Part shown: in pieces, positions 11,591 through 23,622 of the stretch | Layout: every line of letters begins with the position of its first letter | Numbering within the stretch: position 1 is the stretch's first letter | Origin: Riptortus pedestris | Taxonomy: Eukaryota; Arthropoda; Insecta; Hemiptera; Alydidae | Reading direction: 5' to 3' | DNA length: 64,000 bases | Assembly: GCA_019009955.1 (NCBI GenBank) | Contig: CM032230.1 | Coordinates: forward strand, 24,480,001 to 24,544,000 | Made by a program: the position numbers and the translations under genes | Notes under the pieces: model-generated | What the model saw: only the letters and a program-made list of their open reading frames with translations | Database searches by the model: none | What the model was told of the DNA's origin: nothing

Positions 11591-12543
11591 CCTGTCACAC
11601 AGGGGCTGGGTAAACTAAGCAGATTTCCCACGAGTTGGTATGGCATTCTAGTGATCTCACACCACATATCCAGACTGAAAAACAGAAAGTACGAATTACT
11701 CCCTTAATATTTGAGTAAAGAAAAAAAGACATAGAGCAACAGTTGTAGAGCATTAGCATTTTACGATATTGGATCTATAACATATATCGATCGGACTCAC
11801 TATTACTCAGATATAATCGATTTTCAAATTTGCCCTCTATAAATTTCCCCTTCCTATTACTTGTCCGATTTCTCTCAATAACAAATATGTCTTTAGTTTT
11901 GACTTAAACGATAAAATACCGAGTATGCTATAGATCAAATGAACATTTTGGAAACTAGAAAGTAAAATCTTAATTGATGACGTCAACACACAACGAATTT
12001 GTATGTATCTCGCATAGTAAAGTTCTCATGAAAACAATATTTGGTATTTAAGCTTAGAACAAAAAGGTTCACGTTAACACAGCTTATTGTTTTTCTGACT
12101 AAAGTAGGAGAGAAGGGGGGGGGGGTTACTGAAAAATAAAAATTCCTAATTTCTCTTTTAATATTCATATTAGAAACTCACGTATATAACAACATGTATA
12201 GTCAATACGATTGGTTCTATGCAATTTTACGATCCGACTCAATATAGCTGTAATATTTCGAATTTTCGAAATGCTCCCCCTGTAAACCTCCCACCCCCAC
12301 TCCGATTTCAGCTGTTAACGAACTAGATCTTTAATTTTGTATGAAACGCTTATATGTCAAGTTTGATAACGATAAAACAAAAAAATGCGACCGCTAGAAC
12401 GGTAACAGACATATATGTAATTTTGAACAGATCTCATTTTCGTCATCTCCAAAGTAGAATCGTTGGACATTTGAGGAAATTTTTGAAATTCGCGTCATGA
12501 GTACGACCTCATTATCTCATTTCCCTTAAGGGAAATCTGCTAA
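11591..12543 (+). mobile_element. HINE-like element, subtype B, both ends present (H5)
   Basis: The 5' end is CCTGTCACACAGGGGCTGGG following an A-run, with subterminal GCAGATTTCCC. The 3' end is TTTCCCTTAAGGGAAATCTGCTAA. The ~950-bp length exceeds subtype A (~600 bp) because of an extra interior with a 'ggggggggggttactgaaaa' segment (about 12116-12135). Towards the 3' side it rejoins the common body ('cccactccgatttcagctg', 'gcgaccgctagaacggtaac'). The (TA)n block is reduced to 'acatatatgtaa'. It encodes nothing. Confidence 0.75.
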
Positions 12544-12779
12544 TATCTGTTTGACTACATTCGCTTCTTATAAATATGTTCTCTGATTTGGAAAGAGTTC
12601 CGATTACACTTCCAGCCTCGAAAGTTCCTAGTTTAAGTGCAATGGTGCAGCCAGCGTCAGGTCCCCCACCCCCAAAAAAGGTTGCACCGCCATATTTTTA
12701 TGGTTTTATTATTACTTTAGTGATTGGTTCCCTCTTTTAGAATGTGCAGATTTATAATTCTGCAATTCATAAACAGATC

Positions 12780-12885
12780 CATCTCACAGGGACTGCATAA
12801 ACTAAGCCGATTTCCTAAAAGTTGGAATGGCGTACAAGCTAATCCGCCTAGACATACTAATCTCCCTTAGTAATTACCCTATAGT
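12780..12885 (+). mobile_element. HINE-like 5'-end fragment (H6)
   Basis: ATCTCACAGGGACTGCATAA, ACTAAGCCGATTTCC and 'agttggaatggcgtac' match the first ~60 bp of H5. It starts about 240 bp beyond the end of H5. Only the left end remains. Confidence 0.6.
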
Positions 12886-13925
12886 TTGTATATTGTTTAA
12901 CATTTTTTGAATGGTTACTGACCTCAGTACTCGTGAAGCAATCACCTTGTTCTGGACCTCCTTAAAAAGAAAATAACAAACAAACACAAAAGGAAAAAAC
13001 AATGGAAAAATTCACTCGTATTTGGAGTTTTACAAAATCAGCTGTAATTAATTAAATAACATTAATTTTGTTTATTTAACGAAACACTGTATTGCAATGC
13101 AAAATTGTAATATCACTTACGATATAACGTTAGCACGTCCACCTTTATTTGAAAGTATTAACCACTTTTGAACAGAAATTTACACTATTCGATTCCATTC
13201 ATGATGCAGAGGTTATGTGCCTCAAGGCTGGAGCATTTCAAAAATTGGTATGTAATAGTTCCAAATTAAACCTCTATTAAAAAAAAAATGCATAGATCAT
13301 AACCACTTAAGAATATGTTGAATCGAATAATAATCATATAAAAGGATCACAAGTTCTTCTTCACACCTTTAGCCAATAATCTGCTTTCAACCAATTGAAG
13401 GACTTATTTGATTCTACATAACATACTAGCCCCACTGCGATATATATTTTATCTCTTTTAGATTTGGATTTCAGGAAATGATTGATCTAAAAATCTGTAT
13501 ACTGTACCTAGCTCAAAACAAAACCTTTAAACGAAAATATGTATAGCACAATATTTGAAAATTAATCTTGTTATTCATTATACGTTAAATGGTGTTGTAT
13601 TATACAGATTGTAGCTATCTCATATATTATTGGAATTATGGTTTTCAGTCTACAAGTTTTACTCGTGAGATTTCAACTTAACGTAACTGTATCGCTAAGC
13701 ATCTCGTGTACAACTTAAACCTCAAGCCGTGCATTCACAGGCTTGTCGTAAGGGAGAATTAAAAAAATGGAATTTGAGGTGAGTTAGTTTGCACAGCACC
13801 TGCGTGTTATCCGATCCACCTGGTTTTTTGATATTTGAAAAACATTCCTGGCTTCTAAAGTTCTGGTTATTATTTTATTCTTTTATCCCAGAAGCTTGCC
13901 CTTTAAGAAAGGTCTGAGCTATTTT
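12886..13925. other. AT-rich sequence without a supported feature
   Basis: No gene or named repeat recognised. Confidence 0.45.
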
Positions 13926-13929
13926 TGCA

Positions 13930-14069
13930 GGGAAAGACTAAGTGGCAATAGGAATTTACATAGTGACAAACACGCTAAATAAAATCTTAATCCCAGTCAA
14001 CTTAGAAAGGTGTGATAACCCGATTTGATTAGCCGAAGTAACATAAAGTGGTCTGTAATAAATAATATT
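13930..14069 (+). mobile_element. SINE-1 fragment (body and tail)
   Basis: Plus-strand match: 'ggcaataggaatttacatag', 'ctaaataaaatcttaatccc', 'gataacccgatttgattagc', then 'gtaataaataata' as the simple tail. The tRNA-like head is missing. Confidence 0.7.
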
Positions 14070-15590
14070 CCAAAGCTATTTCTATTTTATCAGCAAACTG
14101 CATATATTATAGAATAGCTCTAAAAATCTAAAACTCCTTTTTTTCCTTTTCATAAATACAATTTGTTTATGTTACATTATAAAATACAATTTATTTGTAC
14201 CCTGCTGAAGCTAATCGGGGTTACTTTTAGTGAAGCTGAAAGCAACAGAGCAATTATAATATATAAAAATAAATTCCTAAAATAATGTACTTGAAAACGT
14301 ACATTACTGGCCTAACTTCAAGATCAGCGGAAAATCCCTGTGCTCGTGAAGTTCCTTTATCCTCGAAAGTACACTACGCAAGCGATGCGTAAGCTATGCA
14401 AATTTCTCGACCATTTTACAACGGAAGTCAATCATCCCAAGAAAGGTATCCTCTTTTTCTATCCATCTAACCGCTCTGATGCACGAAACGACATATCTAC
14501 TGTTCAATTTATTTTATTTTATATTGTTCTTGAACTCTCTTCATGCTAGTTAATAATTACATTTAAAAGAAACACTAGCCAAAATTTTACAGCTTCTAAT
14601 TTTACAATATAGTGATTTGTTTTATTAATTTTCATAATATTTTATAAATTAAATCTAAATCAATTCGATGAAAACAAATATAAAATAGTAACTACAATCT
14701 ATAAACAGTGTTTCTTTTCTCTCAATTGTATTTTTTATTTTGTTCATTCCAGCATGTGAAGGGTACTATGCAGTAGTCATAAATTTGACAATAAGACCTC
14801 CCATTCAATGTTTTTACCTCATGAGTACTAGTGAAATTAAATTAATGGTAGCAAGATGCATGGATATTTTTCAGAAATGTTTCCAACGAGAATATTCATA
14901 ATATATACTTCTTTTCAACTGGTTATAACATCTTAAAATTCAAAATGTTTTATGACAGAAAAATATTAACTTCATAAAAATTAGTTATTTTGCTGTTCAG
15001 TTTTATATTGCTATGTTGAAATTTATTTTTTATTTACAAAACATATAGTAGCTCTATTATATAATATACAGTATACATTTCAAATATTGGATGAGACAAA
15101 AAGCAAAGTTTCGATCAAAATGTTTTAAGGAATTTACAATCACGAGTAATAAAATTACGATGCCTTTACATTAGTGTACATTTTGATAGTAAGATTTTCG
15201 ACGAAGATTTTGACGAAAACTGAATTTAATAATGAACTATTTATATTGTGTGATGCCACTTTTGGTTTTGATTTAATGAAAGAATAATAATTAACATTCC
15301 TTGTCAAACAAGGAAATAGTAAAAAAGATAAATCTCAAAATAATATTGTTTTTTACTTGTTTTAGAATACTCCTAGAACTTAGGAATCAATACCTGCTAC
15401 TAATGAACAAAGCTTATTTGGTACAAATTAGGATTGTTTAGACGTTTAAAGGAAGATTATAACAATCAACCTTAAACAACACTGTTAATTAAAAAAAGGG
15501 GGAATTGTGTTTATTCTATAGAATTAATATTATGTCTTCAGTTTAAATTAAATTCTAAACCCATTTAAAAGGAAAATACCCTATAATATT
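14070..15590. other. AT-rich sequence without a supported gene
   Basis: An open frame at 14340-14549 shows no recognisable family features. The remainder is low-complexity AT-rich DNA. Confidence 0.45.
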
Positions 15591-15594
15591 TGAG

Positions 15595-15800
15595 TGGAGG
15601 GGAGCTAATGAGGCGAACGCTCAGCTGACTACCTAGCTGTCATGAGGACGAACGGTGATAAGGCGGCCTTGATAGGAGATAAGAACAGCTGACTGTCAGA
15701 GCCCCTAGCTCAGTATCAACCAGCAGCTCCAAGCGCACGTATCGCCCACTCTCTCGAGTCCAGCTCGCTCTCGTTTTTAAAAGCACAACAATAAAACAGG
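15595..15800 (+). promoter_or_regulatory. CpG-rich island, promoter- or solo-LTR-like
   Basis: About 200 bp of markedly higher GC and CpG content than its surroundings, with repeated CAGCTGACT motifs (about 15622 and 15688) and a CTCTCTCGAGTCCAGCTCGC segment. It is followed by TTTTTAAAAGC and then AACAGGTATGT, which resembles a splice donor. An AT-rich CTATAATATTT lies just upstream. Either a promoter with first exon or a solo LTR would fit; TG...CA ends and a duplication could not be fixed. No downstream coding exon was identified. Confidence 0.3.
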
Positions 15801-17200
15801 TATGTCCGTCGTCTTTATACACTTTAATACTCAATTAAAACATACCGTTCATGCTCTCTTGAGGTATAATAATTGTATTTTCGAACGAATAGCAGGAATA
15901 GAATGTTGTTTACATTCATATACCTTCAGGAATCTCTATTATCTATATAACCGAAAACTATTTCAGGCATACTTTTAGCTAAATAAGCACAATGGATGTC
16001 AATTTTTTAGACATTTTCGTGATATTTATTCTAGATAAAACAGAAGCGAAAAAGCGTTTCTATTTGGAAATACACAAGAGATCAGCTATTTTCTGTAGTG
16101 AAACTACGAAAAGAATATTTTATCCAGCCACACTTGGAGAAGAGTTATACATAGGCACACTTTAAAAAACATAATCAAAAACTACAATCTCACAGAATAG
16201 ATAAATAGTTTTCTTCTTCTATTATTATGTCCTATTTCAGCTTCTGTTATGTCTTTTATAAATTAAAAAACAATAATCTTGAAATTTATATAAAATAAAC
16301 GTTTACATTTAAATAATTACCTAAATGTAATAATTGGGATTCAACCAGTTGCACTCACAGATTTAGCTTTAATACTAAGATAATGTTTTTATAAAAACAA
16401 ATAAGGATTTAGCAATACAAGTTTACACATTTCAATAGGTATACATAATATATACCAGTATTCTCCCTTTTTATTGGGTTTTTTCAACAATATTATGAAT
16501 TGTGTATTCTATCGTAAGTATTATCGAACTAAGCTAAGTAAGCCCCATAGTGGTATATTTAAGTAACAGTAGATTGAAATTGATTAGAATTTCAGCAACA
16601 AGATCCGCCTCATAAATAATTTTTAAAAAACAGAGGTGGGCACCACACGATTTCCTTGTGCTTGAAGTGCTCTATTGAATTAAATAAACAAAATCTTCTG
16701 TCACTTTCCATTTAAAAGCCATAGACGATATCTCCGTTCCAATACATGGGAATGAAAAATCTCATAGAAAATATTTTGTAGATCTTGACATGATAAACGA
16801 AAAAGGTCTTGTACAAATTTTTCGTATCCTTTGTACGTACGGGACAATTTAAATTTTTCATTTTCTTCAAAAGAGGAAGTTACAGCAATCCCAAATATGA
16901 AATTTGAACATTCTAAGACAAACCTTTTTTGAGTAATGTCAGATACTCACAGACACCAAGCACAAGACAGACAAAATGGGACCAGGGAGTTTCAAAACGA
17001 AAACTTTCGATGAAATCTCAAGAACACATTTTTTCGATTTCGACAATACTTCCCTTACTTCTTATATGGAATTAAAAATTGTTTATTATTATGGATTTAT
17101 TGCCAAATTCATAAATTTTTACCGTCAGGCGTATTGTTAGGTTCACTGAAGATATCCTATTTTGTGGTAATATAGATAAATGACTAAATGGTAATATAGG
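15801..17200. other. AT-rich sequence without a supported feature
   Basis: No coding frame, RNA gene or known repeat was recognised. Confidence 0.45.
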
Positions 17201-17240
17201 TAATGATTATATGAATAAATGGTAATATAGGATAATTTAT

Positions 17241-17242
17241 TA

Positions 17243-17328
<86 letters not shown>
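17241..17328. repeat. Compound (CA)n(TA)n microsatellite
   Basis: About 42 bp of CA repeats pass directly into about 44 bp of TA repeats. Just upstream, the motif AAATGGTAATATAGG recurs at about 17186 and 17216. The 62-codon minus-strand open frame here is a translation of the repeat. Confidence 0.9.
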
Positions 17329-17329
<1 letters not shown>

Positions 17330-17333
<4 letters not shown>

Positions 17334-18785
17334 ATTTATTTCCACTGAGTTTTCGTGGTTTTTCTGTACCATACATTTTCTAAACCTTGATATTCTAAAA
17401 AGGCAAAGTCGCTAAATAGATTTTACTACACATGAATCGTTTCTCAGTTCATTTATTGCTTCAAACATTTAAAGTCCTACAATCGGAGTCTTAAATATTC
17501 ACTTGGAATATGAAAATAAATTAGTGATCATGCTGTGTATAAGTTACTTTTCTAAATAATCGGAGAAAGCATGACAACGATTTTGATAAAAAAAATATTG
17601 ACAGTTTTCTCACAGTGATAAAAATCATTGCTGCTCCATGTCTGACCGACTTCAGAGAAATCCATTTCCAAGATCATAGCAATCAGAACTTACAAAGAGA
17701 TTTCACCCATTATAAATTCAACATAACGCTCAATTTGCGAATTTATTAGACCAAGCAATATTTTAGAGTTCCCTTTTTTAATTTACACATTATTCTGAAA
17801 ACCAATTTTATACTTCTAGGAACCCGTATGCTGAAGTTGCCTGGAAAGAAGAATGATTGAATTTGTTATTTTGTGCCATGTTAAATTTGACTTAACAAGA
17901 TTAGTTTTATATATATAAATAAATAAGTTAATTTGATGACTTTGAAGGAAAACCATTGGTTCTCTTTTTTAAAAATAATGTATTAATATAATATAAATAC
18001 TCAAAGGTACTATAAAGTTTAAGCTTAAAAGGTGAATTTAACAACGGAATAGTATAATTATAACACAATTTTGTTGAGACATGTTACTTTAATCTAATAG
18101 AACAGTTTTTAATTTCAATAAATATAATTTTAAGTTTGAAATGAATTATCAAATAATTAATTAGGAAGCACAATAGAATCAATCCGTGCGACAATATAGT
18201 TTTGATTTAAATGTTAAATGATCCAGAAGTTATCTAGGTGCACTTTGGAAGTGTAGGGTACGCCCATTCTCCAAACTGTTCTTCCCCACACAAGGCTTCT
18301 CTCAAGCCTAGAGAAATTGCTAAAAAAACATTCTTAATATTTTTAAATTATCTTATAAGACGGAGTGAAACATTTTTAAGTAATGATTTATAATTATTAT
18401 GTAGGTCTTCTGATATTGACCGAGTTATAGTATTGTCTACCAATTTTCGCTAGCAATGGTGCAAGCTTCTTCAGGGCCTCTCAACTGAGTCATTTTTCCA
18501 TATTCTCAGCTGAGATACCCATTATTACTAGCGAAATGTAGGTAGAAAATACAATGATACGGACAATATCTTAAGACCTCGACAACCATGACAAGGATCA
18601 TGGAAGTATACGACAATAATATAATGGTATTTATTCAATAATTTGTTTTGTTTTATTTAAGAAGTTGCTTCATTGTTATTATACCTTTTCTAGCCTATAT
18701 TTTTAAAACTTCAAACTAATTTATAACATAAGTAAATGATTTATACATTTTTAAAGATGACTTGAAATTTCGTTGTTAATTATTA
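17330..18785. other. AT-rich sequence without a supported feature
   Basis: No gene or interspersed repeat recognised. Confidence 0.45.
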
Positions 18786-18789
18786 AAAC

Positions 18790-18952
18790 ATAAAATGCAT
18801 TTTGTTAGTCATGGGTTCGAATCCCGGGTGCGCAATTAGTATTATTTATAATGAATTCCTTAAATAAAATAGTCTTATCCTGACTAAAAAAGGTGCTAAT
18901 GTGTAGATAACCCATCCCAATAAGCCTTTGTAGAATAAAGTGGACATACTTA
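18790..18952 (+). mobile_element. SINE-1 copy, head partly preserved
   Basis: Contains a textbook tRNA B-box, GGGTTCGAATCCCGGGTGCG (about 18812), then the SINE body 'taatgaattccttaaataaa', 'gtagataacccatcccaata' and 'aaagtggacata'. Its tail meets the tail of the next, oppositely oriented copy. It is not a tRNA gene: the acceptor stem partner and anticodon arm are not present. Confidence 0.8.
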
Positions 18953-18958
18953 AAGAAT

Positions 18959-19192
18959 TATTATTATTATTATTATTTATTAACGTCCACTTTTTGCAAC
19001 TAAGGCTAATTGGGACGGGTTATCTACAGGTTACCACCCTTTTCTAGCCAGGGTGGGATTTTAGGATGTTATTTAATGGATTTCGTCACTAAATAATTTC
19101 CTTTGCCCAGGCAAGAATCGAACTCGCCACTCTAGGTTTACCATGTGAGATAAAGGTCAACGCTTTAACTCGCACGGCTAACCTGAGCCCCC
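18959..19192 (-). mobile_element. SINE-1, near full length (reference minus copy)
   Basis: tRNA-derived SINE. Read on the minus strand it starts GGGGCTCAGGTTAGCCGTGC (A-box region), then GAGTTCGATTCTTGCC (B-box), then a tRNA-unrelated body with TTATTTAGTGACGAAATCC, CCCTGGCTAGAAAAGGGTGG and TAACCCGTCCCAATTAGCC, ending in GTGGACGTTAATAAATAATAAT, an (AAT)n tail. About 230 bp. The internal A and B boxes would direct RNA polymerase III; spread would need a partner LINE, and the (AAT)n-type tail argues for a non-L1 partner. Confidence 0.9.
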
Positions 19193-19481
19193 TTTAAAGA
19201 ATTAAATAAAGAGAAAATGAATAGTATTCTGTTAAAAAGAAACCAATGCCTTACGTTATTGCAATAATGTAATGTATGGCTTCTAAACTAATCAAACGCT
19301 ACACGCCAACTTACAATTAGTATGATTTCAAGGATATTACGTTTATTGCATAGATCAGCGACAACTTCGCACAATTTTCTACTCTTTTTGTGAATAAAGT
19401 ACCCTTATAAGGTACAACTATTCTAAATTTAAGCAATACACGAATGGACATAATACAAATAAGAAAATGAAAAAAAAAAAT

Positions 19482-19600
19482 GTTATTTATTAACGCTTTA
19501 TGCTATCATGGATAATTATGGCGGATTATCTACAGGTTGCCATTCTTTTCCAGCCGGGTAAGGGACAAAGCATTTTATTTAGTGAGTCCTAACAGGTGGG
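19482..19600 (-). mobile_element. SINE-1 fragment (diverged)
   Basis: Minus-strand match to the 3' half: 'gttatttattaacgctttat', 'ggcggattatctacaggttg', 'cattttatttagtgagtcc'. The head is absent. Confidence 0.7.
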
Positions 19601-21415
19601 CTACAGCCTGATGATGGTAGACCATTGAAAGTCGGATCTTACTGTTAATAAAATTTGAATGGGTTGGGGGGGGGGTGGGAATTTAAACTAAAATTCTGTG
19701 ACAGACAGACTGCCACAGAGATTGATACTTGCTCTGTTAGCTCTTAGATTATTATCTTATAAATGCTTCATTACCCATCTTATCTTTATTGTGAGATTAA
19801 ACAAAATCTTTACACCAAAATAGAATAAAAAAAAAAACAAATAAATAAAATACTCAGGAGAGTATAGTAGCCCTGTTAAAGCGTGTAAATGCCTTGTATT
19901 GACAAACATACTTATTTTGTTGATGCCATATTTATGAGAGGCTGATTGCCGCCTCTCACTTTTCCACATAGATAATAGCTGTTTCAGTATTTTTCCTCCC
20001 ACACCCGTTCAAAAGGAACCTGTTTGGCTTAACAACAACAACAGAATCCCTGCCCTAAATGACCTTCGTACCGTTCCTTAAATATTTTTCAGTCATCTAT
20101 ATTTGAGACCTCGCCTTTACCAAGAATCATTACTATGTTGCCAGTTTTTCTGTATCAGTCAATGAGTTTACATAGTCATAAATCAATAACACCCAGATTA
20201 ATTTTCAATTATGAATTTCAGTCGTAAAGACCTCGGAAGTACTTTTATACATTACTCAAGCGACTGCGCTTAGTTTGGGACGTACTCGTCTCGAACACAC
20301 AAAAATTTGAACTCAGATTTCAGTCGTACCGAACATTTCTTCCCAAAAAAATTATATAGTCCAATAAAAAAAAAATCGTATAACTTTTAGTTTATGGTGG
20401 CGGTGTATTTCATCCGTCATAATAATAATAAAAAACATATTTATGCTTAAGAATTAACATCCTAATATCAAAAATAAGATTATTGACTCCTCTTGAATAT
20501 AATACTAAGCACGTTAAGTTAACGTAACGTTTGCAAAATACATGGTTTTTGCATTACCATCCCAGATGATCCCAACAAATTTCTCTTATACCAAAAAAAA
20601 AAATTATATTTGTTAATTTTTTAGGAACAATATTATTGGCATCCTTATTCTACATAGACATAGAAATTAAATGCTGCAAATAATGATGTCCTTAATTAAC
20701 TACTGAGAAGGAAATTCTTAAATTCAAATGTTTACAACTCAAACTATATGCTAATTCTTCAAATACTTCTGTTGCTAAGCCCACCTGAAGATTTTTTCCT
20801 TCCTTCAACGCTAATAAATTCCATAGTTAGTTGTATCAATTAAAACAGAGAAGATAAATTAGATAACAAATCGAAGCATTGGAAGCAAAATGTACAAATA
20901 AATCTCCCATCTAAGAATATTATTGACGTGGCCTGTGAATAAAAGTTCTTTATATCTTCCAAACTCAATTATGCACATTCGCAGTAAAAGCTTCTCAACA
21001 CATTGTCTACCTCTTCAGGAACATATATATTTACAAAAAAGAAAACATAATCTCAATTAATCCAATTCAAGTGAAATTAGACTTAAACTGATTTACTATA
21101 TTTAAATATAGGAAACTAACTTAACTTAAATATTAATACAAATGTCACTAGAGAATAACTAATCTACGTATTTTGCTGATATGATTCTGTCGTTTATCTG
21201 CGAAGAAATTAAACGGTCCATACTAGAATGGCACGTCTTTATCAAACAATACTTTCATAGAAGTTGTTATTAAGGTTGCTTTTATCAGTAGAATGTATGG
21301 GAAATAGTTATATTTACTTCATCAATCCTGTGATAAGTATCATTAGGCTAGCGTCGCATTTGCAAGAATTATAGAAAAGTTGTATTTACACCTCCCTCAC
21401 TCACAAAAAGGTTGA
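19601..21415. other. AT-rich sequence without a supported gene
   Basis: The only longer open frame (19757-20002, minus) is not recognisable. A G run of 10 lies near 19665. Confidence 0.45.
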
Positions 21416-21420
21416 AAAAA

Positions 21421-21514
21421 GTCCATCACGCAGGGGCTGCGTAAACTAAGCAGACTTTCCAGATGAAGTTATACAATAGAGAAATCTCCATAAGAGGGCC
21501 ATATTAAGGGAAAT
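21421..21514 (+). mobile_element. Minimal HINE-like copy with internal deletion (H7)
   Basis: Only about 92 bp but with both ends: GTCCATCACGCAGGGGCTGC, the subterminal CTAAGCAGACTTTCC, then 'atattaagggaaatctgcta'. The whole body and (TA)n are missing. Flanks are A-runs on both sides. Decayed body-like sequence ('ctttaaaccccaactcttcc', 'gatccgatttt') follows at 21572-21660. Confidence 0.75.
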
Positions 21515-22190
21515 CTGCTAAAAAAATGTATATGCCGCCTTAAGGAAACAATAAAAACAGAAATGATTGTACTCCTTTAAACCCCAACTCTTCCAGATCC
21601 GATTTTGTCTTTTTATCGAATTTGCCCTTCAGTTTTACATGAAATTTTTAAATACACTGCACAAATAATATATATTTCTCCGAAAACTTCAATAATCTAC
21701 GCTCAAACGTATTTACTTTAATGATACTCACTGTGACGCAGTCTGGAAATAAAAAAAAAAAACCTTTAACATTCGAATATCTGTTGGTAAACTGAGTGAG
21801 TATGTTGACATTGCAATATTTCTGGCTGGCGTAACTAATAGGATATACCTCCTTGGCAGAGACCTCTCTGACATTTTGCCAGCTGATTTAGATGTTCTAC
21901 AAACTCTTTTATCTTCCTAGGAGATTCCCCTGAACCAGCTGACATATTCCCAATCTCCAACCACAAAGCTTCCCAAGAAAAATAATAGCTTTTTCACTTT
22001 CAATAGAAATTAGTCTCTCTTTTTTACGAGGAATTCAATCTGTGTCTTTCTCTGCACATTTACAACAGATTGCTCTAGGTCTACTAAATACAAATCAGTT
22101 ATATTTTTTTATAACCTATATCAGAGCTTTATTAATTCGTTTATAATTTATTTTACATGGTTTTTGGAAATTAATTGACCGTCAAATACG

Positions 22191-22194
22191 TTTT

Positions 22195-22241
<47 letters not shown>

Positions 22242-22258
22242 GTATGTATATATATATA
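22191..22258. repeat. (CA)n(TA)n microsatellite
   Basis: Short CA run passing into about 40 bp of TA and a TATGTA-interrupted continuation. Not inside a recognisable HINE-like body. Confidence 0.85.
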
Positions 22259-22604
22259 AATATATAATTATTAATATGAAGTTGAAATTTTAGTAAATAA
22301 TGCTCAAATTACCGTTAAAAAGATAAGGTAAAAGGAGATGAATATTCATTTCTTAAACTACTTATACAGATAAATAAGTATATAAATCAGTGAACATTCC
22401 TCTTTCACAAATCAATATATTAATATTTTAAAAATCCTATTTCCGCTTCCATTTCTCTTCTAAAATCTTTTCAAGACCTGAGATTACATTAGAACACTGT
22501 TCAATTTGAGTAAATATGTAATAATCTTACTTATCTTCATAAGTAATATCTTAGGTCCCAGACTGGCGAAAATAGATCCCCATTAGCTGTAGTAGCATAA
22601 AAAG

Positions 22605-23200
22605 GTCTGTCACGCAGGGGCTGAGTAAACTAATCATATTTCCCCCTTGAAGTTTTACAATAGAGAAATCTGCCTAATAACAACTGTAGTAGTAAGAAAC
22701 CTCTAAACCTATTCACGAGGGACGAATAGTTACGAAAACGGCCGCCAGAGCTCACGGTGGAAAGTCCGAACATTAACTGCTGCCGAGCACATGCAGAATA
22801 CAAATGCAAATATCTCAGTTAATATTCAATATACAGAATAAATGTATAGATCAATATTTACCGTAAATTTAATTTGGAATATGATGGATTCTGTATCATT
22901 TTTCGATCCGACGTATACTAACGGAGATATTTCGAATTTTCGAAAATCCTCCCCTCTAAACCCCCCCTCCCACTGGTCCGATTTCAGCCATTAACGAACT
23001 TGATCTTTCTTTTTACATAAAACGACTAAATATCGAGTTTGGTAACGATTAAATAATAATTGCGACCGCTAGAGCGGTAACAGACAAATATATAGATATA
23101 GATATATATATGTATATATATATATATATATATAGTTATTTCTAAAATCGCGTCATGAGTAAACCTCAATAGCTGATTTTCCTTAAGCGAAATCTGCTAA
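22605..23200 (+). mobile_element. HINE-like element, subtype A, complete (H8)
   Basis: The 5' end is GTCTGTCACGCAGGGGCTGA after AAAAG; the 3' end is GATTTTCCTTAAGCGAAATC then TGCTAAAA, where the terminal palindrome has two changes. The body has 'ggccgccagagctcacggtg', 'caaatatctcagttaatatt', 'cccccctcccactggtccga' and 'gcgaccgctagagcggtaac', then an interrupted (TA)n at about 23087-23132. The ~30 bp 'gaacggacctcattttcg' section after (TA)n is deleted. About 596 bp, non-coding. Confidence 0.85.
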
Positions 23201-23434
23201 AATGGTCGTTAATAAATACTAAAAATTTCAAATCATCATAGTATGCAAATTAATATCTGTTTTCAATATAAAATGAATAGATTGAACTAAAACATTCTAC
23301 AAATTCATAATACAATACCTTCTATCTATAAATTAAACCTTAACCTCTTCCACTTCATACGCAACTGATAAAAGTCATAACAAATAGTTCGCAGATACTC
23401 TTAAGAAATAAGCCATTTTGAAAATGTTATTCAA

Positions 23435-23622
23435 TAACGTGCTACTACAGCTAATCGGGTCCATCAACAAGTTTCTAGCATTTTACATGGAAAGTGGGAC
23501 AAAGGATTTTATTCATTGAGCTTTTTACAAAATGTATTCCTAATGGTCACGCGGAAATCGAATCCACGAATCAAGTTTATAACGACCAACGCCTTAAATC
23601 ACATGGCGAACCAATGCCCCCA
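23435..23622 (-). mobile_element. SINE-1 copy (old)
   Basis: Minus-strand copy: 'agctaatcgggtccatcaac', 'ggacaaaggattttattcat', 'gcggaaatcgaatccacg' (B-box complement), 'taacgaccaacgccttaaat' and 'gcgaaccaatgcccc' (head). Nearly full length but diverged. Confidence 0.7.

Noticed and set aside
17143..17331. 62-codon minus-strand frame with YI and CV repeats
   Set aside because: Translation of a (CA)n(TA)n microsatellite.
18800..18835. tRNA gene suggested by a perfect B-box
   Set aside because: No matching acceptor stem or anticodon arm; the following sequence is SINE-1 body.
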